Assembly: GCA_017508385.1 (NCBI GenBank)
Contig: JAFVZB010000073.1
Coordinates: 1 to 64,000, forward strand
Reading direction: 5' to 3'
From: Lentisphaeria bacterium
GTDB lineage: Bacteria; Verrucomicrobiota; Lentisphaeria; Victivallales; Victivallaceae
DNA: 64,000 nucleotides
This document shows positions 36,851-44,222 of this stretch, piece after piece (position 1 is the first letter of the stretch; every line of letters starts with the position of its first letter). Below the pieces are notes generated by a model, which was not told where the DNA came from, searched no databases, and saw nothing but the letters and a program-made list of their open reading frames with translations. The position numbers were made by a program, and so were the translations under genes.

Positions 36851-37987
36851 TTACCGTCCCAGACTCTTCCAGACGGGTTCGAGGTCGATGACATTTCCGC
36901 TCACGGCTGCCTCTTCGAGAGCCATGGCGTAAACGGCACTCTGCAAACCCTCGCTTCCACTGCACTTGGGTTCGGTTCCGTTGATCATGGTGTCGTAGAG
37001 CTCTTTCATGATGTAGGCATCACCGCCGCCGTGACCGTCGAGACCTGAGAAGTCGAAGGTGTGAACTATTCCGTCGCCCATCTGACGGTACGAGAGAACT
37101 TTATCGTAGAGCTCGAGCTTCATGGTTCCCTCGGAACAGCAGAACATCATCCTGCGCTCGGGAATCATATTGCTCATGGTGCATGAGAAAGAGACACGCA
37201 CGTTGTTGCGGAACTGGGCGATGGTCACCATGTTGTCTTTGAGGTCGGTATCATCGGTGAACGGAGTCGGAGTGCGATGGGGATCCCACCATGACATGAA
37301 GGTCTTTTTACCGTACTTCTCTTCGAGGAAACGGTTTTCGGGTTTGAAGAAATCCCTGCCTCCGAAAGCGGCGACTTTTGACGGAAGGTCTCCGACGAAC
37401 CATTCGATGAGGTCGAGGTCGTGGCAGCACTTTTCGAGGATGTGCGGACCAGCCATCGAGGTGTGTCTGCGCCAGTTGCACATGATATATCCGCCGTGTG
37501 CGGGAGGGATATTTTCAGTGGCATCAATGGAAATAAGATATCCGAGCTTGCCGCTTTTGAGGATATCGTAAGCCTCACGGTAGAGCTTGGAGTAACGCAG
37601 CACGAATCCGGTCGCAAAGAGCTTGCCGCTCTTCCGGTAGGCATCGTAAATTTCCTGACAGTCCGAAATGGATGTGGCAAGCGGTTTCTCGGAAAAGACG
37701 TGTTTTCCTGCAGCAAAGGCGGCTAAAACCTGCTCTTTGTGGAAACAGTTGGGTGAAAAGACCATGACCCACTCGACTCCGGGGAAGTTGATGGCTGACT
37801 CGTAATCGGGAGCGTAAAACGGCTCATCTATTTCCCAGGTTCCGACGGTCTCTTTTGCGATGGCATCATCGGGGTCGAAAACCGAGACGACTTTGACGTT
37901 GTTGTTGCTGTCTTTCAACAGATTTTTAACAACAGACCGGGCACGGTGACCGCAACACAAAACTGCGACTTTGATTTCTCTATCCAT
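36851..37987 (-). CDS. Gfo/Idh/MocA-family oxidoreductase
   Basis: About 378 residues. ATG 37987 is preferred over 37993 because AAGG lies at proper distance. The N-terminal motif is VAVLCCGHRARSV, a diverged glycine loop with Cys-Cys. The catalytic-lysine motif HVFSEKPLATSISD is near 90-103, and GPHILEKCCHDLDLIEWFVGD near 180. It is the third such enzyme in this locus but is separated by its own terminator, so it may be independently expressed. Substrate unknown. Confidence 0.84.
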   Translation of the reverse strand: MDREIKVAVLCCGHRARSVVKNLLKDSNNNVKVVSVFDPDDAIAKETVGTWEIDEPFYAPDYESAINFPGVEWVMVFSPNCFHKEQVLAAFAAGKHVFSEKPLATSISDCQEIYDAYRKSGKLFATGFVLRYSKLYREAYDILKSGKLGYLISIDATENIPPAHGGYIMCNWRRHTSMAGPHILEKCCHDLDLIEWFVGDLPSKVAAFGGRDFFKPENRFLEEKYGKKTFMSWWDPHRTPTPFTDDTDLKDNMVTIAQFRNNVRVSFSCTMSNMIPERRMMFCCSEGTMKLELYDKVLSYRQMGDGIVHTFDFSGLDGHGGGDAYIMKELYDTMINGTEPKCSGSEGLQSAVYAMALEEAAVSGNVIDLEPVWKSLGR

Positions 37988-38093
37988 TTGCATTTCCTTT
38001 CAGATGTAAAGATTGCGCTTTATATAAGATACATTGCAGGAGCTTTTTATCAAATGGAAAAAAACAGTGGAAAAGATGACAGAATACTATTCC

Positions 38094-39455
38094 TCAACAG
38101 CTTTTCCGGTTGCGCCTGATGAGTATAAACATCACTATGAGCCAGAATACATAGAATATACCGCTGATGCAAAAGACCTTCTGCCAGCCGATGGTAAAGA
38201 CCAGAGTGAGAGCAAGAGCTGTCCAGATACCTCCGCCCATGAAGGGCTCGTGGATGAGCTGCTTGTAGCCGAATGACTGGGCGGCGCAGGTTTTGGATTC
38301 AGGGTCAACGGTGCGGAGCAGAAGAAGTCCGGTGGCGGTGACACCGAGAGCCTGACCGAAATCGGCGATGGCACACTCGAACCACGCCTCTTTGAAGAGA
38401 CGCGGAGCGATGAATGTGACCATGAATACTCCGTGAACAGCTCCGGCAATAATCAGAATGAGAAGCGGCTGCCAGTTGGCGGCGACGACTTCAAGACGGA
38501 TGGTGGCGACGGCGGAAACCACAAGGAAATCAAGAGCGGCTCCGGCGACACGCTGCATCTGTGAGTAGTCGATGAGGTAATCGACTTTGGTGCGCTGGGC
38601 AAGTTTCTGAATGAGCAAGCCTCCGATCATGCAGAGCGGAAAGAGCGGAAATCCGGTAAAGAGACGCTTCGCCGCATTGGGGAGCATCAAAACTTCAAGT
38701 TTCTGGCATCCGAAGAGCATGAGATAGCCGAGCAGAACGGCAAGACCGACCAGAGAGATGTGCCACGCCAGAGAGTCGATGGAGTCACAATAAACGGTCT
38801 GACGTCCGGCATTGGGACGGTCTTCTTTGTGGTAAACTCCGATGCGGGCGAGCTTATCCTGAGATGAAAACTCACGCACATTGGCGACATAACCCTTGCG
38901 TCCTGCCCAGTTGACGAGCACCATACCGAGCACGATTCCGAGAATCATGCCTGCGGTCGCCATGGTGAAACCGAGGGCGATACCATCCGACCAGTTGAAG
39001 TTTTCAAAAGCTGAACTCATACCTCCGACAGTACCGTGTCCGCCCTGAAAACCGATTTCGAGCAGGTTTCCGAAAGCGGGATTGATATTGAATACCGGCA
39101 TGAGAATAAAGCCGGTGATGCCGAGTCCGATGACATACTGCCCCCACGCAGAGACCTGACCGAAGCAGAGCTGCGGAAATGCGATGCTGAAAACCCGCTT
39201 CAGAGGAGGAGTCACAACTCCGAGAAAGATGGTGGCGAACACAATGTTGATAAGAAATCCCGGAAGTTTGGAGACCATCTTGAGCATATCCGCCGGAACA
39301 AGTTCGGGAAAACACTGAAAAATCGCCAATCCGATAAAACCGCCGATGACCGAGCTCGGCAGATAGAGCTTCTGCAAAAGCGGAATGGAAACCCTCAAAA
39401 CCTTGCCGATAACCAGCAAAAGTGACAACATACAAAAAATGACGATGGCTTGCAT
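38094..39455 (-). CDS. gltS: GltS-type sodium/glutamate symporter family protein
   Basis: 453 residues with about twelve hydrophobic helices in two repeated halves. GltS-like features are LLQKLYLPSSVIGGFIGLA near 27-45, GFQGGHGTVGGMSSAF near 138 and the second half's FGQALGVTATGLLLLRTVDP near 375. The GHGT/G-rich re-entrant loops typical of the family are intact. It probably takes up glutamate or a related dicarboxylate with sodium. A GAGGGGAT ribosome site precedes the start. It is longer than E. coli GltS because of a central cytoplasmic loop. Confidence 0.8.
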   Translation of the reverse strand: MQAIVIFCMLSLLLVIGKVLRVSIPLLQKLYLPSSVIGGFIGLAIFQCFPELVPADMLKMVSKLPGFLINIVFATIFLGVVTPPLKRVFSIAFPQLCFGQVSAWGQYVIGLGITGFILMPVFNINPAFGNLLEIGFQGGHGTVGGMSSAFENFNWSDGIALGFTMATAGMILGIVLGMVLVNWAGRKGYVANVREFSSQDKLARIGVYHKEDRPNAGRQTVYCDSIDSLAWHISLVGLAVLLGYLMLFGCQKLEVLMLPNAAKRLFTGFPLFPLCMIGGLLIQKLAQRTKVDYLIDYSQMQRVAGAALDFLVVSAVATIRLEVVAANWQPLLILIIAGAVHGVFMVTFIAPRLFKEAWFECAIADFGQALGVTATGLLLLRTVDPESKTCAAQSFGYKQLIHEPFMGGGIWTALALTLVFTIGWQKVFCISGIFYVFWLIVMFILIRRNRKSC

Positions 39456-39917
39456 TTATTCATCCCCTCAATAAAATTTGATAACTTTAAATATGCATTT
39501 TGATAATATATCATATATTAATCAAAAAAACAACCCACATACTCCAAAAGAGTTGCAAAAAGAGAGAAATCCAACTTCACTGCTCATCATTTTTTGATAT
39601 CAGCGGTTGATTTTCCTTAAAAAAGTGCTATATTTCTCGAAGTATCATTTTTTTGACCCGAACGAAAGGTAAAACACAAACCAAAAACATTTGAACTGAA
39701 AATCGTATAGCATAAAATTTCAGGCTTGCACCACAAACCACCACCTTGTAAGAAAGCCGTAAACACAACAGAGAATGGAGTTTTGTGCCGTGTATTGATT
39801 ACACGGTGCATTTCTGCGTTTGTATTGTTGTGTACGTCTGTGGTGGGCGTGTGGTGCATATAAATCAGGGATGTACCTCTTTTTATGGTGTTTCCCGCAA
39901 CATGGAGAACACCACAG
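39456..39917. other. gene-free AT-rich gap upstream of the methyltransferase
   Basis: No coding frame or RNA gene is recognised. The last 140 bases hold a short perfect inverted repeat (CCGTGTA 39788-39794, TACACGG 39800-39806), a possible -10 box TATAAA at 39859-39864 without a good -35, and a hairpin just before the start codon. Confidence 0.55.
39887..39913 (+). promoter_or_regulatory. hairpin overlapping the ribosome site of the methyltransferase
   Basis: GGTGTT (39887-39892) can pair with AACACC (39908-39913), enclosing a TGGAG at 39903-39907, four bases before the ATG at 39918. It could limit translation, but the stem is only 6 bp. Confidence 0.3.
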
Positions 39918-40958
39918 ATGGCAGACAACAGTAATCTACAAAAAGCCAACAAAGCCAAGCAGGACGAATTTTACACCCAACTGGTCGATATCGAAGCTGA
40001 GTTGAGACATTACAAAAGACATTTTTCAGGCAAGACTGTTTTCTGCAACTGTGACGACCCTTTTGAAAGCAACTTTTTCAAATACTTTGCCATGAACTTC
40101 AATTTCCTCGGATTGAAGAAACTGATTGCCACCTGTTATGATGACTCCCCTTTCGCCGGAGATGAACTGCCGCTGTTCAACACTCCCGGCTGTCAATCAA
40201 AAAAAGCCTGCAAAATAGAAATCACCGAAGTCACCGATGAAAATAACGATGGAGCAATAGACCTTGCCGATGTCGAACTGTTGATAAAAAACCGCAAAAA
40301 CACTTTGACCATGCTCAATGGCAACGGAGATTTCCGCTCAGAAGAGTGTGTTGAACTGCTTAAAGAGGCAGATATCGTCGTGACCAATCCTCCGTTTTCT
40401 CTTTTCAGGGAATATGTGGCGCAACTGGTACAGTACGACAAAAAGTTTTTGATTATCGGAAATGTAAACGCTATCACCTATAAAGAACTGTTCCCTTTGA
40501 TAAAAGATAACCGTCTTTGGTTGGGTGCCAGTATCCACAGCGGCGACCGGGAGTTTGCAGTTCCTGACAGTTATCCATTAAATGCCGCCGGATTCAGAAT
40601 TGATGAAAAAGGCAGAAAATATATCAGAGTCAAAGGCGTGAGATGGTTCACAAACCTGGACTATCCCCAACGTCACGAGGAACTGGTATTATACAAACGC
40701 TACACACCTGAGGAATATCCGAAATACGACAACTACGATGCAATCAATGTCGATAAAACATCCGACATCCCCTACGATTACGATGGCGTAATGGGAGTTC
40801 CGATAACTTTTATTGATAAATACAGTCCTGATCAGTTTGAAATTCTGGGTAATGAATATGATTTAAATATTTCCAAAGGACGTGGATATATAAACGGCAA
40901 GAGAATGTACAGCAGAATATTCATCCGCAACAAAGGAGCGATAACAAATGAAAATTGA
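39918..40958 (+). CDS. EcoRI-family adenine-specific DNA methyltransferase
   Basis: About 346 residues; ATG 39918 (MADNSNLQKANKAKQDEFYT) is preferred to the upstream frame at 39885. The family start is KQDEFYTQLVDIEAELRHY. FCNCDDPFESNFFKYFAMNF lies near 42-61, the catalytic NPPF (motif IV) is at 157-160 within DIVVTNPPFSLFREYV, and FLIIGNVNAITYKELFPLI near 177-195. This matches the EcoRI-type methylase family, which makes N6-methyladenine. It overlaps the next gene by 11 bases. No EcoRI-like nuclease is nearby; instead the partner is DUF262-HNH. The region is AT-rich, suggesting acquisition. Confidence 0.87.
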   Translation: MADNSNLQKANKAKQDEFYTQLVDIEAELRHYKRHFSGKTVFCNCDDPFESNFFKYFAMNFNFLGLKKLIATCYDDSPFAGDELPLFNTPGCQSKKACKIEITEVTDENNDGAIDLADVELLIKNRKNTLTMLNGNGDFRSEECVELLKEADIVVTNPPFSLFREYVAQLVQYDKKFLIIGNVNAITYKELFPLIKDNRLWLGASIHSGDREFAVPDSYPLNAAGFRIDEKGRKYIRVKGVRWFTNLDYPQRHEELVLYKRYTPEEYPKYDNYDAINVDKTSDIPYDYDGVMGVPITFIDKYSPDQFEILGNEYDLNISKGRGYINGKRMYSRIFIRNKGAITNEN

Positions 40959-42042
40959 ACTGCACGAACTGACCGTAAGAGAGATTTCAGAAAACTACAT
41001 TGACAACGCCGAAAACGGAGTGACCGGCTACAACGGCAGACTTAATATCAGACCGAAGTATCAGCGTGAATTCGTTTACAGAGAAGAACAGCGTAATGCG
41101 GTCATCGAAACCATCATCAAAGGTTTTCCGCTCAATGTGATGTACTGGGTGAAAAACTCCGACGATGATTTTGAGGTGCTCGACGGTCAGCAGAGAACTA
41201 TCAGCTTCTGCCAGTATGTAAACGGAGATTTCTCCCTCAACAGCAGAGCATTCCACAACCTGACCCAAACCGAACAGCAGCAGATACTCGATTACAAAGT
41301 CATGGTCTATTTCTGCGAAGGCAACGACAAGGAAAAGCTCGACTGGTTCAAAACCATCAACATCGCCGGAGAAAAACTCACCATGCAGGAGCTGAGAAAC
41401 GCCGTTTACACCGGCTCATGGCTGAGTGATGCCAAGTTAAAATTCAGTAAAAGCAACTGCGCAGCTTATTTGCAGGGAAATAAATTTATAAATGGCTCTC
41501 CCATACGTCAGGAGTATCTCGAAACCGTTTTGAGGTGGATAACCAACGGCGGAAACGATGATAAAATCCGTGACTACATGGCACAGCACCAGCACTCTCC
41601 CAACGCCAACGAGCTCTTATTTTATTTCCGCAACGTCATCGACTGGGTCGAAAACACCTTCATCAAGTACCGCAAAGAGATGAAAGGCATTGAGTGGGGA
41701 GTGCTCTACAATCAATTCAAGGATATCGTCACAGACACGTCGGTTCTCGAAGAAGAGATATCCTCTCTGATGGCAGACGAAGATGTGACCAACAAAAAAG
41801 GAATCTATCTCTATATCCTGACACGTCAGGAAAAATATCTCTCTGTACGAGCATTTGAGCCCCGCATGAAAAGAGCAGCCTACGAAAGGCAAGCCGGACT
41901 CTGTTCCAAATGCCAAAAGCACTTTGAAATAGAGCAGATGGAAGCCGACCACATTACTCCATGGAGCCGGGGTGGTAAAACAATTGCTGAAAACTGCCAG
42001 ATGCTCTGTCGCGACTGTAACCGCCGCAAGTCAGATATCTAA
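40948..42042 (+). CDS. DUF262-HNH nuclease (GmrSD/SspE-like architecture)
   Basis: 364 residues. The N-terminal DUF262 domain has IRPKYQREFVYREEQRNAVIETIIKGFPL-type sequence at 35-62 and the DGQQR nucleotide-binding motif at 79-83. A helical linker (about 150-300) follows. The C-terminal HNH domain has a Cys319/Cys322 and Cys354/Cys357 zinc frame, the catalytic pair Asp334-His335, Asn349 and Asn358. In known DUF262 nucleases (GmrSD, BrxU, SspE) the first domain binds or hydrolyses nucleotide and senses modification, while the second cuts or nicks. Those use a DUF1524-type HNH; this one has a classical zinc HNH. Translational overlap with the methyltransferase argues for a two-gene system. Confidence 0.88.
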   Translation: MKIELHELTVREISENYIDNAENGVTGYNGRLNIRPKYQREFVYREEQRNAVIETIIKGFPLNVMYWVKNSDDDFEVLDGQQRTISFCQYVNGDFSLNSRAFHNLTQTEQQQILDYKVMVYFCEGNDKEKLDWFKTINIAGEKLTMQELRNAVYTGSWLSDAKLKFSKSNCAAYLQGNKFINGSPIRQEYLETVLRWITNGGNDDKIRDYMAQHQHSPNANELLFYFRNVIDWVENTFIKYRKEMKGIEWGVLYNQFKDIVTDTSVLEEEISSLMADEDVTNKKGIYLYILTRQEKYLSVRAFEPRMKRAAYERQAGLCSKCQKHFEIEQMEADHITPWSRGGKTIAENCQMLCRDCNRRKSDI

Positions 42043-42120
42043 CAAAAAAACCGTACATTCATATTGAACATACAATTTTCAATCCCAAGTACTCCGCTTT
42101 TTTTGGAAGTGGATGGGGGT

Positions 42121-42177
42121 GCAGGGGGAAGGCGAAACCTTTTTTTCTCGTGAAAAAAAGGTTTCGCCTTCCCCTGC
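42121..42177. repeat. large hairpin repeat, copy 1
   Basis: Arms 42121-42147 and 42152-42177 are nearly perfectly complementary (a single extra G), enclosing TTTCTCGTGAAA. A related element with the same loop and the same CATCATCT flank recurs at 61003-61061. It separates the methyltransferase/nuclease pair from the NifX gene. Confidence 0.85.
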
Positions 42178-42209
42178 ATCATCTGCCTTACCGACAGATG
42201 CAATACCGA

Positions 42210-42602
42210 TCAGTGCGAGCAATTTCCGCTGCCGCAGCCGTGGGAACCGCAGGTGTGTTCCTCTCCGTGGTGGTGGTTGCAGTGGAAATCTTCTCTCACT
42301 TGGAGTGTTCCTGCTGCAAATGCCTCTGCCACCTCTTTGACGTTGCCTTCGGCTCCTCCGACAACTTGTATTCCAGCGTTGCCGAGGGCGTTTATCGCAC
42401 CTGCTCCTATTCCGCCGCAGATGAGGATATCGACGCTCTGCAGGGCGAGAAGTCCGGCGAGAGCACCGTGTCCGGAGTCTCCGGAGGATATGCGTTTTTC
42501 ATCGACAAGTTTGCCATCCTCAAAAGTGAACACGGCAAACCCGGGAGTGTGTCCGAAATGCTGGAACACCTGTTCGTTTTCACAAGTCACTGCGATTTTC
42601 AT
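42210..42602 (-). CDS. NifX/NifB-type dinitrogenase iron-molybdenum cofactor domain protein with metal-binding tail
   Basis: 130 residues. The first 105 form the NifX-like domain: MKIAVTCENEQVFQHFGHTPGFAVF, then VDILICGGIGAGAINALGNAGIQVVGG. The last 25 residues are packed with His and Cys (HCNHHHGEEHTCGSHGCGSGNC), a likely metal-binding tail. Such small proteins occur outside nitrogen fixation as presumptive iron-sulfur or metal-handling proteins. No nif genes are present here. It follows the GH36 gene by 19 bases with its own AAGGGGA ribosome site. Confidence 0.85.
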   Translation of the reverse strand: MKIAVTCENEQVFQHFGHTPGFAVFTFEDGKLVDEKRISSGDSGHGALAGLLALQSVDILICGGIGAGAINALGNAGIQVVGGAEGNVKEVAEAFAAGTLQVREDFHCNHHHGEEHTCGSHGCGSGNCSH

Positions 42603-42621
42603 TTTGTTTCCCCTTATTTTT

Positions 42622-44214
42622 TTAACGTTCTATAAGCAGCACGGCATCCTCTCCTGCGAGAGTAATGCTGTACGTTACATTTTTGTCATCGAGCAGGTCG
42701 AAGCACTCACTCTTCAAACCGAGCTCTTCCATCTTCCACGAGCGGGTCTGCGGAGTATCGTTGACCACTGCCACCGCTCTCTTTCCGTCGATCGTGCCCT
42801 CGAACACCATCGGCCAGGTGTTGGGCTCGTAAGGCATCGGACGAACCGAGCGCATTCTGATATTCTGAGCTTTGGCAAGCAGTTGATTGCGGTCGGGGTC
42901 GATGGTTCCGAGGTGGTCACTGGTGAAACTTATTCCGGTCATGATTCCGCCGAGCACGGATATCTTTGCCTGATTTCTGGTGTAAAAAGCGTTATCCTGA
43001 CGTGCCATCACCACATCGGGGTCGGCACGGAACCAGCGGTCGAAGAACCAGAAGTCGGCAAGCGATTCCCGGAAAGCATCCGAAATCGAGCATCCGGGCA
43101 TCGACGGACAGTTTTTGCGGTCGAAAGCAGGATAAAAGTAACGTGACGTATCGTTACTGACTCTGCCGTGGTCGATCAATCCGAGACAGGGCAGCACGGG
43201 TTCGGTACAGCCCATGATGACCGCATCCGGAACCGCCTCTCTTATTGTCTGCAAGAGCAGTCTGAAAGTACTGACCGAGGTCGCATTTTTGTCACGCCGC
43301 ACTCCCCGCTGCAAGCCGTAGTAGAGTCCGTCGAGCTTGAAGTAGGTAAAGCCCCACGAGCGGAACGTCTTGAATATGTTGGCGATATGCTCACGCACCT
43401 CAGCAATGGTAGTGTCAAGGCAGGCCCAGAGGTTATCCGGAGGCGGAGTCCAGCCGGGTAGCGCAACGGTTTCGCCGTTCTCATCTTTGACAAACCAGTC
43501 AGGATGCTCACGGTAAACTCTGCTCGCCATCGAGGCGGTCGCAGGCATCAGCCAGATTCCGGCTTTCATTCCGCCGGAGATGATTTCAGCTGCCACATCT
43601 TCGAGCGGAGTCGGCCACGAATCGCACCGGTCGAGCCAGTCTCCCTGAAAAGTCTGGTATCCGTCATCTATCTGAACGTACTCTGCGGCATACGGAAAGC
43701 GGTTCTCTTTCAACGCCTTGATGTTTTCGATAGTGTTTGCCTGAGTCACATCCTTGTAATAGTAATACCATGTGCAGTAGCCGGTGACATTTTTCTCAGC
43801 CGCAATGGGCTTGACATGGTTCTTCTCAGCTGCGATATCGGCATATTTGACAAGCAGTTCACGCCAGTCATCACCCTCGAGGATGACCGTCTCTTCCGGA
43901 ATCTCATCGGGTTTGATTTCAGGCTGCACCATCTCGATCGCCACAATGCGACGGTTGTCGTAAACCGCACGGAACACAGAGAGCGAACGGTAAGCTGTAA
44001 CTGCTCCGGCAAGGAGATAGTTTCCCTCGTTTCCAACAACAATAACGTTGCTGCTGGAAACATCTCCCCAGTTTTCAACGTGGCTGTTGAGCGCAGTTAC
44101 CGGAGTCGTGTGCGCCATTATCATCTTCGAGCGGTAAACCACTGATGATGCAGGAAAATTGGTCTTGATTTGCGCACGGTAACAATCAAACTCAGTTGTC
44201 CATGTATAACTCAT
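42622..44214 (-). CDS. GH36/melibiase-like alpha-galactosidase family protein
   Basis: About 530 residues. ATG 44214 is chosen from a GAGGCGAG ribosome site; the longer frame would start at TTG. A short beta-sandwich N-terminus precedes the catalytic barrel. YVQIDDGYQ is near 179-187 and the probable nucleophile Asp295 is in YFKLDGLYYG. The acid/base Asp lies in HGRVSNDTSRYF near 350, and a C-terminal beta domain follows. No signal peptide. It may hydrolyse alpha-galactosides or a related sugar. It belongs to a run with the nitrilase-GDPD and M55 genes. Confidence 0.82.
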   Translation of the reverse strand: MSYTWTTEFDCYRAQIKTNFPASSVVYRSKMIMAHTTPVTALNSHVENWGDVSSSNVIVVGNEGNYLLAGAVTAYRSLSVFRAVYDNRRIVAIEMVQPEIKPDEIPEETVILEGDDWRELLVKYADIAAEKNHVKPIAAEKNVTGYCTWYYYYKDVTQANTIENIKALKENRFPYAAEYVQIDDGYQTFQGDWLDRCDSWPTPLEDVAAEIISGGMKAGIWLMPATASMASRVYREHPDWFVKDENGETVALPGWTPPPDNLWACLDTTIAEVREHIANIFKTFRSWGFTYFKLDGLYYGLQRGVRRDKNATSVSTFRLLLQTIREAVPDAVIMGCTEPVLPCLGLIDHGRVSNDTSRYFYPAFDRKNCPSMPGCSISDAFRESLADFWFFDRWFRADPDVVMARQDNAFYTRNQAKISVLGGIMTGISFTSDHLGTIDPDRNQLLAKAQNIRMRSVRPMPYEPNTWPMVFEGTIDGKRAVAVVNDTPQTRSWKMEELGLKSECFDLLDDKNVTYSITLAGEDAVLLIER

Positions 44215-44222
44215 ATCTCGCC

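Noticed and set aside
39918..42042. Classical EcoRI-type restriction-modification pair
   Set aside because: The partner is a DUF262-HNH protein, not an EcoRI-like PD-(D/E)XK endonuclease, and no control gene is present.
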